A program made the position numbers and the translations under genes. The notes under the pieces were generated by a model. The model made no database searches. It worked only from the letters and a program-made list of their open reading frames with translations, and had not been told where the DNA came from. Source: Brevibacterium sp. CCUG 69071 (lineage in GTDB: Bacteria; Actinomycetota; Actinomycetes; Actinomycetales; Brevibacteriaceae). Taken from it: DNA of 64,000 nucleotides. Positions 32,580 through 41,467 of this stretch are shown here, piece by piece. The first letter of the stretch is position 1; every line of letters starts with the position of its first letter. The stretch covers positions 124,001 to 188,000 of the forward strand of contig NZ_PGFV01000001.1 of assembly GCF_021023135.1 (NCBI RefSeq), written 5' to 3'.

Positions 32580-34763
32580 TCAGCGGTGGTCGACCGGATA
32601 CATCTGCCGTTCGAGTTCCGGCGCGAGGGTCCGCACGTACTGATCCGTGAGGTGGTTCCAGTCGCGGTAGACCAGCACATTGCCGATCACCGGTCGTACG
32701 GCGTCTTCCTTGATCAGGGCTTCGGTGAGGTCGAGGTGGATGATACGGGGATCGGTCAGGACCGCCTCGGCGGGGTTGGACCGAGCGAACTCGGCCTCGG
32801 CCGGCACGGCGCAGTCGTCCGCAGCGGGATCCTGCGCGGCGCAGGCACGCGGATCGAGCTGTTCGCCCCTGTCGTTCTTCAACCAGGGATTGTCGCGGAC
32901 GGCAAAGATCGGGATATCCGCCTCGGCGATGCGGGAGAAGACGTCCTGGTACTCCGGAGGCACATAGTCCGAATGGCCTGCGTCTCCGCCTTGAGGCCGT
33001 GTCGAGACCATGAAGACGCCCTCGCTGGGTGGCGAGTCATAGATGCGTTTCTCAACGCTGCGCGACCAGGCATCACAGTTGGCATCGTCCTCCCCGCCGT
33101 AGTAGAGCGGGCAGCCCGAACGGAGGAACGGAACGATTCTGATTCCGCGTTCCCTGCCGATCGTGTCCAGCGCGCCCAACCACTGCTCGCTGTGCGAACC
33201 GCCGACGACGTAGAGTTCCCTCTCCGCGGTGACATCGCCGTACTCGCAGGCGGAACCGTCGGCCTTATGCGTGATGATCGCGGTGCTGGCCAGGTCGGTC
33301 ATGCACTCATCAGAGGTTGCCGCGGGCATCATCTGCGTGCGGTCGACGAGGCTGGGATAGATCGGCACATCGTCTCGAGGAGCGACATCGTCGAGGACTT
33401 CGGCGGCACCGGGGTAGGAATCATCCCGGCCCTCGGCGACGGCCTCGGCGATTCGGGTCTCGTCCGACGTCTGCTGCACAGAGGCGGCTGCGGACACGGC
33501 GAGAGGGGAGGCGATGACGAGGACGAAACCGGCGGCCAAGCCGAGGGATCGCAGCCTGCGCACTCTCGTCGCGGTGCTCGCCGGCACCCGTGCCGGTTTC
33601 GGCGCAGGGCGCAGGACGGCGCGGCTGCTGCGCAGCGGGATCTCCACATAGAGGTAGGTCACCCACGCCAGGCCGAGCGAGACGACGATGATCGGAACGC
33701 CGAGCAGGGGATTCTTCGCCTCGAGCCCGGTGACCTTGACCCCGAAGATGAGGAGCGGCCAATGCCAGAGATACAGGCTGTAGGCGAGCCGACCGAGCTC
33801 GACGGCAGGCGCCGATTCGAGACATCGGACGATGACGGGAGGCCGGCGGGCGGACTCCGCCCGCACACCGCTCGGACTCGCTGATGCCGGCTCACCCGGT
33901 GTTGCAGTCCCACCCGGTGCTGCCGACTCACCCGGTGACGCCGACCGATCGTCGAGACCGGACACGACGAGGCAGAGTGCGCCGAGGAGCGGGATGAGCG
34001 TCAGCGGACCGGGAAACTGCTGCGCACCGTCGAAGAAGATCCCCACCGAGAGGATGAGCACCAACCCGACCCAGGACAGCACTGTCCTCGTCAGGGCGGA
34101 TGGACGGAAGGTGAGGATGACGAGACCGAGCAGGCCGCCGGCGCCGATCTCCCAGAATCTCGACAGCGTCGAATAGTAGTTCATCGCCTGCTGACCCGAG
34201 AGGCTGAGCACCGTGGCATAGACGAAGGAGCCGACGGTGAGGACGGAGATCGCCAAGATCACCCGAGCCTTCGGCAACCGGCGAGCAAGATGGATGAGCA
34301 CGATGATGAGCAGGTAGACCTGCAGCTGAACCGACATCGACCACAGATGCTGGAACGGCGTGGTCGCGCTTCCCGCCGCATCGTATTCGGCGTCGACGCC
34401 GATGAGTCTCCAGTTGAGCCAGTGCAGAACCGCGGCGGAAGCGTCGCCGAACAGCGAACCCAGCTCGACCCGCGAATAGAGGATGAGGACGCCGATGACG
34501 CTGGCCCCGACGACGGTGACGAGGGCTGGCAAAAGGCGACGGACGATTCTGAGCAGAGAACAGCCGAGCGTGCGGCCGTTCGGATCGGCGACATTCCTCA
34601 GCTGGGAGGAGATGAGCAGCAGGCCGCCGATGAAGAGGAAGACATCGACACCGGAGGAGACCTTGCCGACGAAGATATGGAAGACCACGACGAGAGCGAT
34701 CGCCAGACCGCGGATTCCGTCGAGGTGGTCGTAGTGGGGCTTCGCCTGTGCAGGAGAGGTCAT
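32580..34763 (-). CDS. Acyltransferase-3 membrane protein with SGNH domain
   Basis: The 727-residue protein has an N-terminal acyltransferase-3 module (about 1-390) with YDHLDGIRGLAIALVVVFH, holding the conserved Arg and His, and about 10-11 helices interrupted by a disordered Pro/Gly/Ser loop (about 277-305). The SGNH-type extracytoplasmic domain (about 430-727) has VVGGSHSEQWLGAL as block I and YRDWNHLTDQY with the catalytic DxxH as block V. This is the OafB/OatA-like arrangement used to O-acetylate cell-surface polysaccharide or peptidoglycan. The target is unknown. It is divergent from the DesK-like kinase gene. Confidence 0.9.
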   Translation of the reverse strand: MTSPAQAKPHYDHLDGIRGLAIALVVVFHIFVGKVSSGVDVFLFIGGLLLISSQLRNVADPNGRTLGCSLLRIVRRLLPALVTVVGASVIGVLILYSRVELGSLFGDASAAVLHWLNWRLIGVDAEYDAAGSATTPFQHLWSMSVQLQVYLLIIVLIHLARRLPKARVILAISVLTVGSFVYATVLSLSGQQAMNYYSTLSRFWEIGAGGLLGLVILTFRPSALTRTVLSWVGLVLILSVGIFFDGAQQFPGPLTLIPLLGALCLVVSGLDDRSASPGESAAPGGTATPGEPASASPSGVRAESARRPPVIVRCLESAPAVELGRLAYSLYLWHWPLLIFGVKVTGLEAKNPLLGVPIIVVSLGLAWVTYLYVEIPLRSSRAVLRPAPKPARVPASTATRVRRLRSLGLAAGFVLVIASPLAVSAAASVQQTSDETRIAEAVAEGRDDSYPGAAEVLDDVAPRDDVPIYPSLVDRTQMMPAATSDECMTDLASTAIITHKADGSACEYGDVTAERELYVVGGSHSEQWLGALDTIGRERGIRIVPFLRSGCPLYYGGEDDANCDAWSRSVEKRIYDSPPSEGVFMVSTRPQGGDAGHSDYVPPEYQDVFSRIAEADIPIFAVRDNPWLKNDRGEQLDPRACAAQDPAADDCAVPAEAEFARSNPAEAVLTDPRIIHLDLTEALIKEDAVRPVIGNVLVYRDWNHLTDQYVRTLAPELERQMYPVDHR

Positions 34764-34951
34764 ATCGGTCGTTCGTCGTCGGTGAGGCGGCGGCGCGCGC
34801 CGAAGGTGTGCGCAACAATGATACGACGAACGCCGCCGATGAGACCGATCACGGTCCGCGGAGACCGGTTTGCTACTGTCATCTGGACGAGGCGAACCGG
34901 GCCCGCCGACCGCTCTGCTCGGCCTGGTTCGCAGAAGGGGAATCGGTAGCC

Positions 34952-36334
34952 GTGGTGATCAACCAGCTGTTCGACAGATTCCTGCCCCCGAATCGCCGCC
35001 TCAACCCCGTGGCACTCGCCTGGGTGGCGGTGATCCTCACCGCGATCGGAATGCTCGCCATCGAGTCCTCGATCGCGGTGGGACTCTACGAGGCGCCGGT
35101 CGCCCTCGCGCTCCTCGTCACTCTCATCCATGTCGGGTGTCTGCCCCTGTCGATGCTGCGTCCGCTGTTCGGAGCCATCGCCTCCTCGCTCGCCTGCGGG
35201 GTCCTACCCCTGCTCGGTCCGTCCGCCGACGGGGCACCCTGGCCGTGGATGGTGCCGATGATGATCACGCAGACCTTCGTCATCCTGATCCTCGGTCTGC
35301 GGGCGCATTGGGGCATCGCCCTGGCTGCGCTGCTCGGCAGCATCGGATCCTCCGCGGCGGCGGCGATGGTCGGCCGGATGTTGTTCCACGCCGGTCATTC
35401 GGATGCGGCGATCGTCAACATCGTCATCTTCTCCTGCATCGCCGGAGGGGTCTACGTCGCAGCCGTCATCGTCCAGCAGTGGCAGCTGATCCGGTCGCAG
35501 CTGATTCAGGAGCAGGAGAACACCGCCGAGGAGCACTCGAAGCGAGTGGCGATCGAGGAGAAGACGCGCATCGCCCGGGAGCTTCACGACATCGTCGCCC
35601 ACAGCATGTCGATCATCAACATCCAAGCCTCGAGCGCACCGTTCCGGCATGCCGGCATCGACGCCGAGGTGGCCCGGGAATTCGATGACATCTCCGTCTC
35701 CGCACGGCATGCGCTCACCGAGATGCGCGGTCTGCTCAGCGTGCTGCGCAACGACGAGGGCGGCCACGAGCTCGCCCCGCAGCCGAAGTTCTCCGACATC
35801 GACGAACTCGTGAGGAAAGCCCAGCAGGCCGGAGTCTCCGTCACCCTCGAACGCAGCGGGGAGAGAGTCGACCATGTGCTGCGCGAGAGCACCGGGCTGG
35901 CGGGCTACCGGATAGTGCAGGAAGGGCTGAGCAACGCCATCCGACATGCCCGGGACTCGGAGATCTCCATCCGCATTCGCGGCAGCGGAAGTGCGGTTCG
36001 GATCAGCATCGTCAATACCTCCGGCCGCGGCCCGGGCGATACCGGGAGGCAGGGAGACCATCGGTCGCAGGGTCTGATCGGCATGCGAGAGCGGGCCGCT
36101 TCAGTCGGTGGGGAGATCCGCAGCGGCTGGACCGAACACGGTACCTTCGAGGTCGAAGCGGTGCTGCCACTGACCTTCACCGATCCCGGCCATGCACAGA
36201 CCGACCCCGCACAGAAGACTGACCCCGGACAGACCGACCGAGCACAGACCGACCGAGCACAGACCGACCGAGCACAGACCGAACCGCCACCAGCCGGGCC
36301 AGGCGCCCACCTCGAGAGAAGAGACCACGAGTGA
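34952..36334 (+). CDS. NarL/DesK-type sensor histidine kinase
   Basis: The GTG at 34952 was chosen for GAAGGGG 11 bp upstream; an earlier in-frame ATG at 34748 would overlap the acyltransferase promoter and add 68 unrelated residues. The 460-residue protein has about six helices (15-165), a coiled region, the HisKA_3 box ARELHDIVAHSMSIINIQAS with His212, the N-box QEGLSNAIRHA near 323 and an LIGMRERAASVGG lid. The tail from about 410 is a repeat of QTDRA units encoded by tandem DNA repeats. Its stop overlaps the GTG of the response regulator. Confidence 0.9.
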   Translation: MVINQLFDRFLPPNRRLNPVALAWVAVILTAIGMLAIESSIAVGLYEAPVALALLVTLIHVGCLPLSMLRPLFGAIASSLACGVLPLLGPSADGAPWPWMVPMMITQTFVILILGLRAHWGIALAALLGSIGSSAAAAMVGRMLFHAGHSDAAIVNIVIFSCIAGGVYVAAVIVQQWQLIRSQLIQEQENTAEEHSKRVAIEEKTRIARELHDIVAHSMSIINIQASSAPFRHAGIDAEVAREFDDISVSARHALTEMRGLLSVLRNDEGGHELAPQPKFSDIDELVRKAQQAGVSVTLERSGERVDHVLRESTGLAGYRIVQEGLSNAIRHARDSEISIRIRGSGSAVRISIVNTSGRGPGDTGRQGDHRSQGLIGMRERAASVGGEIRSGWTEHGTFEVEAVLPLTFTDPGHAQTDPAQKTDPGQTDRAQTDRAQTDRAQTEPPPAGPGAHLERRDHE

Positions 36335-37020
36335 TCCGAGTCCTCATCGCCGATGACCAGGCCATGGTCAGAGCCGGCTTCGCCGCGCTCCTCGATGCTC
36401 ACCCCGACATCGATGTCGTCGGCCAGGCCGAGGACGGCCGCGAATGCGTGGAGATGGCGGCCGAAGTGAGTCCGGACGTCATCCTCATGGATGTGCGCAT
36501 GCCGCACCTCGACGGAATCGAAGCCACCCGCGAGATCGTGACCGCCGCTCGCACACAGGTCCGCGATGAGGAGTCCGCGGTCACCGGCCCGAAGATCATC
36601 ATGCTCACGACCTTCGACATCGACGACTATGTCTTCGATGCCATCCGCGCCGGCGCCAGCGGGTTCCTGCTCAAAGACGCCCCACCCGACGAACTCGCCG
36701 AGGCGGTCCGTGTGGTGGCCTCGGGAGAGGGGCTGCTGGCACCGAGCGTGACTCGGCGGGTCATCGAACACTTCGCCGCGGGCACACGGACCTCGAACCT
36801 CTCCGTCCTGCCCGACCTCACCGATCGGGAACGCGAGATCCTCGTCCAGGTCGCCCGGGGCGCAACCAACAAGGAGATCGCGGCCTCGCTGTACATCGCC
36901 GTGCAGACGGTGAAGACCCACGTCTCACGGATCCTGTTCAAACTCGATGCTCGGGACCGGGCGCAGGCGGTCATCGCCGCCTACGAATCGGGTCTCGTCG
37001 TCCCCGGCGGGCAGCCCTGA
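36331..37020 (+). CDS. NarL/LuxR-type response regulator, DesR-like
   Basis: The 229-residue regulator has an acidic pocket (ADDQ), phospho-acceptor Asp54 in VILMDVRMPH, the IIMLTTFD switch, LLKDA, and a LuxR helix-turn-helix (LTDREREILVQVARGATNKE, TVKTHVSRI). GTG at 36331 overlaps the kinase stop as GTGA, so the pair is co-translated. The next gene on the strand, 154 bp on, is a membrane fatty-acid desaturase, as in DesK-DesR systems that sense membrane fluidity. The palindrome at 37097 is a candidate binding site. Confidence 0.92.
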   Translation: MIRVLIADDQAMVRAGFAALLDAHPDIDVVGQAEDGRECVEMAAEVSPDVILMDVRMPHLDGIEATREIVTAARTQVRDEESAVTGPKIIMLTTFDIDDYVFDAIRAGASGFLLKDAPPDELAEAVRVVASGEGLLAPSVTRRVIEHFAAGTRTSNLSVLPDLTDREREILVQVARGATNKEIAASLYIAVQTVKTHVSRILFKLDARDRAQAVIAAYESGLVVPGGQP

Positions 37021-37096
37021 ACCCCGAGCGCTGACCTCACTCCACGGCACCGACTCTCAGTGTCGGCGCCAGGGCAGAGCCGCCTCGGCGCGGACA

Positions 37097-37114
37097 CCCC
37101 TACCAGGGTAGGGG
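37097..37114. promoter_or_regulatory. 18-bp palindrome upstream of desaturase
   Basis: CCCCTACC-AG-GGTAGGGG is a perfect inverted repeat centred on AG, 60 bp before the desaturase ATG. Its position fits an operator for the DesR-like regulator encoded just upstream. Its C/G-tract form also resembles the sites of CsoR-type sensors, so another regulator could use it. Confidence 0.55.
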
Positions 37115-37173
37115 GTCGAAAACGGCTCCCTGGGGTGACGCGCGATCGACCCTGGTCTCGTACCGTAAGGAGT

Positions 37174-38325
37174 ATGAACCCGAGTCAGACCATCAGCACA
37201 CCCTTGCCGACGCCCGCTCCCGATCGGGAGTCCCGCGCGGAGGTCCTCGAGCGCAGGCGCGCGAAGCGGGGCACCGCCGAGCAGGAGTTCACCAGCGATT
37301 TCAGCGCACTGATGGCCCAGGTCAAGGAGGCGGGGCTGCTGGCACGAAGGCCCGGCTGGAACCTGCTGCGGTTCGTGCTGCTGGGTTTGAGCTACGTCGT
37401 CGCGTTCTCCATGCTCTTCCTCATCGGAGACAGCTGGTGGCAGATCGCCACGGCCGTGGTCTTCGGAGTGCTGTTCACACAGACCGCCTACGTCGCCCAC
37501 GACGCCGCACACCGGCAGATCTTCACCAGCGGCAAGGTGGGGGAGTGGGTGTCGACGATCATCGGCAACCTGTTCATCGGACTCAGCTACGGGTGGTGGC
37601 TGAAGAAGCACAACGCACTCCACCACGCAAACCCGAACAAGGCCGGAGTCGACGGCGACATCGCCCCGGGTACGCTCGTCTTCGTCGCCGAGGACGCGCA
37701 GAAGCGCACCGGTTTCGCCAAATGGTTCGCCGCTCGACAGGGCTGGGCGTTCTTCCCCCTGCTGACCCTCGCGGGACTGCAGCTGCATGTGCAGTCGGTG
37801 CAGGCGATCATCAGGGGACAGTCGTCGATCAAACGCCGCTGGACCGAGGGAGTGCTCATCGCCATTCGCCTCATCGGACTGCCGGCCATCGCGATCTGGG
37901 CGGCCGGACCGCTGATCGGCTCGGTCTTCGTCGTCGTCCAGCTGGCCGTGTTCGGAGTGCACATGGGAGGCTCCTTCGCCCCCAACCACAAGGGCCAGCC
38001 GATCGTGCCGAAGGACGTCAAGATCGACTTCCTGCGCCGCCAGACCCTGATGTCGCGCAATATCTCGGGCGGTCGTCCGATGGGCTTCCTCATGGGCGGC
38101 CTCAACTATCAGATCGAACACCACCTGTTCCCCAGCATGCCCAGTGTCAACCTGCACAAGGTGCAGCCGATGGTCCGCGAGTACTGCCGCGAGCGCGGCA
38201 TCACCTATACGGAGACGACGCTGCTGCAGTCCTACGGGATCATCATCCGCTACCTCAACCGTGTCGGCTTGGGACAGGCCGATCCGTTCGACTGCCCCGT
38301 CACCGCGCAGTTCCGTTCGCGGTAG
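37174..38325 (+). CDS. Membrane fatty acid (acyl-CoA) desaturase
   Basis: The 383-residue enzyme has the three His boxes of membrane di-iron desaturases: HDAAH at residue 109, HNALHH at 146 and QIEHH at 313, with four hydrophobic helices arranged around them. It should insert a cis double bond in acyl chains to raise membrane fluidity. The ATG at 37174 has TAAGGAG upstream. A two-component pair precedes it and an 18-bp palindrome lies in its leader, so its expression is likely signal-dependent. The bond position (delta-9 or other) cannot be told. Confidence 0.92.
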   Translation: MNPSQTISTPLPTPAPDRESRAEVLERRRAKRGTAEQEFTSDFSALMAQVKEAGLLARRPGWNLLRFVLLGLSYVVAFSMLFLIGDSWWQIATAVVFGVLFTQTAYVAHDAAHRQIFTSGKVGEWVSTIIGNLFIGLSYGWWLKKHNALHHANPNKAGVDGDIAPGTLVFVAEDAQKRTGFAKWFAARQGWAFFPLLTLAGLQLHVQSVQAIIRGQSSIKRRWTEGVLIAIRLIGLPAIAIWAAGPLIGSVFVVVQLAVFGVHMGGSFAPNHKGQPIVPKDVKIDFLRRQTLMSRNISGGRPMGFLMGGLNYQIEHHLFPSMPSVNLHKVQPMVREYCRERGITYTETTLLQSYGIIIRYLNRVGLGQADPFDCPVTAQFRSR

Positions 38326-38361
38326 GCAGGCCGCCTGCCGGAACCGCCGGCGAGAGCCGGC
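38325..38361. terminator. Two adjacent hairpins after desaturase
   Basis: GGCAGG-CCG-CCTGCC (38325-38339) and GCCGGC-GAGA-GCCGGC (38346-38361) are perfect small stems starting at the desaturase stop. The downstream metallo-hydrolase gene is convergent, so they probably end transcription on the plus strand. A 14-bp direct repeat (AGATCGGC[G/A]TGACT) lies just beyond. Confidence 0.6.
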
Positions 38362-38440
38362 GCGCATCGGCTGTCGTGACGCAGGTGAGATCGGCGTGAC
38401 TCAGCTCAGACCGTTGACACCCGTGTCAGATCGGCATGAC

Positions 38441-39268
38441 TTACGTGAGGTCGTCGTGTTCCCCGGATACCCATTCGGCGTAGCGTTCGGCCGACGATTG
38501 GACCGCGTCGAAGGCTCCTGAAGAGATCTGTTGACCGAAATTGCCGTACATCCGGTCGAAGTCGAGATCAGCCACCGAGGCGGCGATGCGCCTGACGACA
38601 TTGGCCGACAGCGGCAGATAGTTCGGGAAGCTGCGCATGAAGGTCACCCACCCCGAGCGTGCGACCGGCCCGATCGAATCACCGCTGAGCATCACCCCGG
38701 TGCCGTCTCGCCCCGTCCACAGCGCCACGACGCTGCCGGGGAAGTGACCGCCGGTGCGATGGACCGAGACGCCTGGCAGCGGCCGCGCCTCATGGTAGAA
38801 GTGCCAGATGGCGTTGCCCTCACGCTGCACCCAGTCGGCGTCCGCACGGCAGATGAGGACGGGTGCGCCGGCGAACGCGGCGCTCCACTCGAGCTGGACG
38901 CCGAACATATGCGGATGGCTCGGCACGATCGCATCGACCCCGCCGAGTTCGGCCATCGCCGCGACCGCCTCGTCGTCGATGAAGGCCGGCACGTCGAAGA
39001 GCAGATTGCCGGCATCCGTCTGCGCGAGATAGCAGGTCTGGCCGATGCCGAGTTTGGGCTCCACACGTAGGGCGAACAGGCCCGGTTCGCGTTCCTCGAT
39101 CGATATGCTGTGCCCCTCGGCGGCGAGCTCCTCGCGAGTCGTCCACTCCTGGCCGTCGTCTGGCACCAACTGGCGCTCGTCGGCGCAGATCGGGCACAGC
39201 TGCGGGGACGGGGCAGCCGACTCGACCCCACAGGTTCGGCAGATCGTCACGTTCGTCAGTGCACTCAT
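38441..39268 (-). CDS. Metallo-beta-lactamase-fold hydrolase with N-terminal zinc ribbon
   Basis: The ATG at 39268 has GGCAGGAGG upstream and gives 275 residues. The first 40 contain CRTCG and CPICADE, a four-cysteine zinc-ribbon-like module. The rest is an MBL fold with VPSHPHMFG in place of the usual HxHxDH, TGGHFPGSVVALW and LSGDSIGP. The reduced first motif (His-Pro-His-Met) is shared, as I recall, by a subfamily of MBL proteins, but the metal site may be mononuclear or altered. Substrate unknown. The gene is monocistronic. Confidence 0.8.
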   Translation of the reverse strand: MSALTNVTICRTCGVESAAPSPQLCPICADERQLVPDDGQEWTTREELAAEGHSISIEEREPGLFALRVEPKLGIGQTCYLAQTDAGNLLFDVPAFIDDEAVAAMAELGGVDAIVPSHPHMFGVQLEWSAAFAGAPVLICRADADWVQREGNAIWHFYHEARPLPGVSVHRTGGHFPGSVVALWTGRDGTGVMLSGDSIGPVARSGWVTFMRSFPNYLPLSANVVRRIAASVADLDFDRMYGNFGQQISSGAFDAVQSSAERYAEWVSGEHDDLT

Positions 39269-39407
39269 CGTGTGTGACCTCCTGCCCCCGATGATAGTCC
39301 CCGCCTGCACGTGTCATCATGACCATGATCGTTGCGGGGTGGTCGGCCGGGGTGATCGTCGCGACGTGGTCGGCCGGGTCGAACCGGGCCAGGACACCTC
39401 GACGAAG

Positions 39408-39441
39408 GGAGGCACCGAGAGTCGAAACTCTCGGTGCCTCC
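39408..39441. terminator. 15-bp perfect terminator hairpin
   Basis: Arms 39408-39422 (GGAGGCACCGAGAGT) and 39427-39441 are perfect complements around a CGAA loop. It lies just past the stop of the DUF3533-like gene (minus strand) and upstream of the metallo-hydrolase gene. Confidence 0.85.
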
Positions 39442-39467
39442 GATCAGTTCTCACACACGGCTGCGGA

Positions 39468-40667
39468 TCAGTGCAGCGCCTTGCGCCTCTTCGCATGGGC
39501 GACGAAGTGCCCGACCAGGATGAGCGCGATCCCGAGGGCGAACCAGCCGATGAGCACCCACCACTGCGTCGCCATCGGGGCATCCGGGAAGTACGAGAGA
39601 TCTCGCAGCAGCGTTCCCGAGGCACCGGGGACGAAGAATTGTCCGATGTCGCCCCACGCGCCGGCGAGGAATTCCTTCGGCGCCTGCAGGGAGGAGATCG
39701 GGTTGCCGATGAACATCGTGAGCACGGCGCCGATGGCGATGCCGCCCGGGCCCAAGAGTGAGACGAACCCGTTGATCAGCCCTGCAGTCGCCGCCACGGC
39801 CAGTCCCGAAGCCAGGACATTGAGCCCGAAGTTGCCCTGTAGAATGCCGAACCACGACTGCAGGATGAGCGTGAGAGCCAGTCCGCCGATCGCGCCGTAG
39901 GCGAGGACGGCGACGGCGCGCATCCGACGGGAATGGACCAGCATCGTGGTGATCACACCGCCGACGATGCCGCCGATGGTCAGCGGAAGTCCGGCGATCG
40001 CCAGTCCCGCACCGGTCGAGTCGTCCTCATCGAGAGGCACGACGTCGGTGATCTTCACCTGAGGAATCTCCATCGCCGAGGCGTCCGGAGCCGTGGCATC
40101 GGGCGCTTGCGCCTGGTCGCCGGAAGCCGCACCCGGACCGCCGGGTCCCTGCGCCGCCGCGGCGAGGGCGTCCTGCATCTTCTTCATGCCGTCCTGCATG
40201 CCCGAGATCGCCTGCTGAAAGATCTTCTGCTGCATCGACGTGCCGATGCCGTTGAGCTGCTGTGCGACCGCGGGGGAGGCGGCGGAGGAGGTGAGGATCT
40301 CGGGTTCATCGCCGAGGATGAACGCTCCGTAGACCTCACGTTCGTGGATCAGCTGCACCGCCTCGTCCCTTGAGACGACCTGCTTGAGGTCGAGCATTCC
40401 ATCAGGCGCGTTCTCGGCGATCTGGTCGATCTGCGCCTGGTCGCCGACGGCGGCGATCGGCAGATCCCTCGGATCGGAGGTGACGGTCGGCCAGCTGAAT
40501 GCCAGCAGCACCACGCTGACGATGGCTGCGGCGAAGACGGCTGCGAGCAGAGCCTGCTTGAGGCTCGGCTTCTTCTCGGCTGCGCCTTCGACCGCGGGGT
40601 CGGTTGCGGTGGGCGAGTCGTCGCGGTCTCGAGCTCCGTTCGAGCCGCTGAGTAACTTCGTGGGCAT
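39468..40667 (-). CDS. YhgE/Pip- or DUF3533-like membrane protein
   Basis: The 399-residue protein has one N-terminal helix (about 40-60), an extracytoplasmic region of about 150 residues with a Met/Gln coiled stretch and an Ala/Pro/Gly linker, and five or six C-terminal helices. DVVPLDEDDSTG just before the second helix is the same motif found twice in the protein at 45671. This is the layout of YhgE/Pip and ABC-2-like DUF3533 proteins, which lack an ATPase and have poorly known export roles. It is divergent from a TetR gene with palindromic operators between them. Confidence 0.78.
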   Translation of the reverse strand: MPTKLLSGSNGARDRDDSPTATDPAVEGAAEKKPSLKQALLAAVFAAAIVSVVLLAFSWPTVTSDPRDLPIAAVGDQAQIDQIAENAPDGMLDLKQVVSRDEAVQLIHEREVYGAFILGDEPEILTSSAASPAVAQQLNGIGTSMQQKIFQQAISGMQDGMKKMQDALAAAAQGPGGPGAASGDQAQAPDATAPDASAMEIPQVKITDVVPLDEDDSTGAGLAIAGLPLTIGGIVGGVITTMLVHSRRMRAVAVLAYGAIGGLALTLILQSWFGILQGNFGLNVLASGLAVAATAGLINGFVSLLGPGGIAIGAVLTMFIGNPISSLQAPKEFLAGAWGDIGQFFVPGASGTLLRDLSYFPDAPMATQWWVLIGWFALGIALILVGHFVAHAKRRKALH

Positions 40668-40685
40668 GACAGCCCAATCGTTGAA

Positions 40686-40742
40686 AACGAATACTCGTTC
40701 TTTTTACTCCTTCGAGTACGATATATCAAGAATGATCATTCT
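40686..40742. promoter_or_regulatory. Two palindromic operators between DUF3533-like gene and TetR
   Basis: AGAATGATCATTCT at 40729-40742 is a perfect 14-bp palindrome lying directly before the TetR ribosome site. AACGAATACTCGTT at about 40686 is a near-perfect one in the leader of the membrane-protein gene. The 90-bp spacer is A+T-rich. Both fit sites through which the TetR protein represses itself and its neighbour. Confidence 0.6.
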
Positions 40743-40756
40743 GTTTTGGAGGATTG

Positions 40757-41359
40757 GTGCCGAAAGTCACGGACGAGCACAGGCAGGAGATGCGCCTGCG
40801 GATTCAAAACGCCGCGCTCGCCTGCTTCATCCGCAAGGGGTTCACGGGCGCTTCGATGTCCGACATCATCAAGGAGGCCGGGCTATCGGCCGGGGCGGTC
40901 TATATCTACTACTCCTCGAAGGCCGAGCTGACGATCGACGTCGGGCGACGGATCATGGAGCAGCGTGTCGGCGTCCTGGGAGACTTCGCCGCGACGGAGG
41001 AGGTGCCGCCTCCGCACGTCGTCTTCCCTCAGCTGCTCGGTTCAATCGTCGATGACAACCCTTTCGCTCCTCTGGTGCTGCAGGTCTGGGGAGAGGCATC
41101 GCATGACTCCGATTTCACCGAGTTGGCCCGACAGATCTTCGGTGATCTCAGCGGCCACTTCGAGGCGTATCTGAGGACGTACTTCGAGCGCTCTCTGGGC
41201 ATGGAGGAGGCAGCGGCTTCGGCCAGAGCGAATGTACACGTTCCTGCCGTCCTCGCTCTGATGCAGGGCTCGATGATCCAGATCGCGATCCTCGGCGAGG
41301 ACGCACGGCAGCGGGTCGCAACCGGGCTCGCAACACTTCTCGCCGACCTCGTGGCCTGA
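40757..41359 (+). CDS. TetR-family regulator of the DUF3533-like gene
   Basis: GTG at 40757 with GGAGG 4 bp upstream gives 200 residues; TTG at 40754 is too close to the ribosome site. The N-terminal helix-turn-helix is RIQNAALACFIRKGFTGASM...AGLSAGAVYIYYSSKAEL, the AcrR/QacR-like pattern. The C-terminal ligand domain is helical and hydrophobic. It is divergent from the DUF3533-like membrane protein, so it probably represses that gene until a ligand binds. Confidence 0.88.
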   Translation: MPKVTDEHRQEMRLRIQNAALACFIRKGFTGASMSDIIKEAGLSAGAVYIYYSSKAELTIDVGRRIMEQRVGVLGDFAATEEVPPPHVVFPQLLGSIVDDNPFAPLVLQVWGEASHDSDFTELARQIFGDLSGHFEAYLRTYFERSLGMEEAAASARANVHVPAVLALMQGSMIQIAILGEDARQRVATGLATLLADLVA

Positions 41360-41467
41360 GGCATCGACCGTGTGTTCTCATCGGCGGACCGCGCGTGATC
41401 CCAGCTCACCATTTCGAAACGCTACGTACTGTTGCGTTCATCTGAGTCGCCGTGCCACTATGTTTCC

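Noticed and set aside
36190-36290. Repeats in the kinase gene tail and the other short arrays as a possible CRISPR
   Set aside because: The units are contiguous tandem repeats with no unique spacers, and there are no cas genes.
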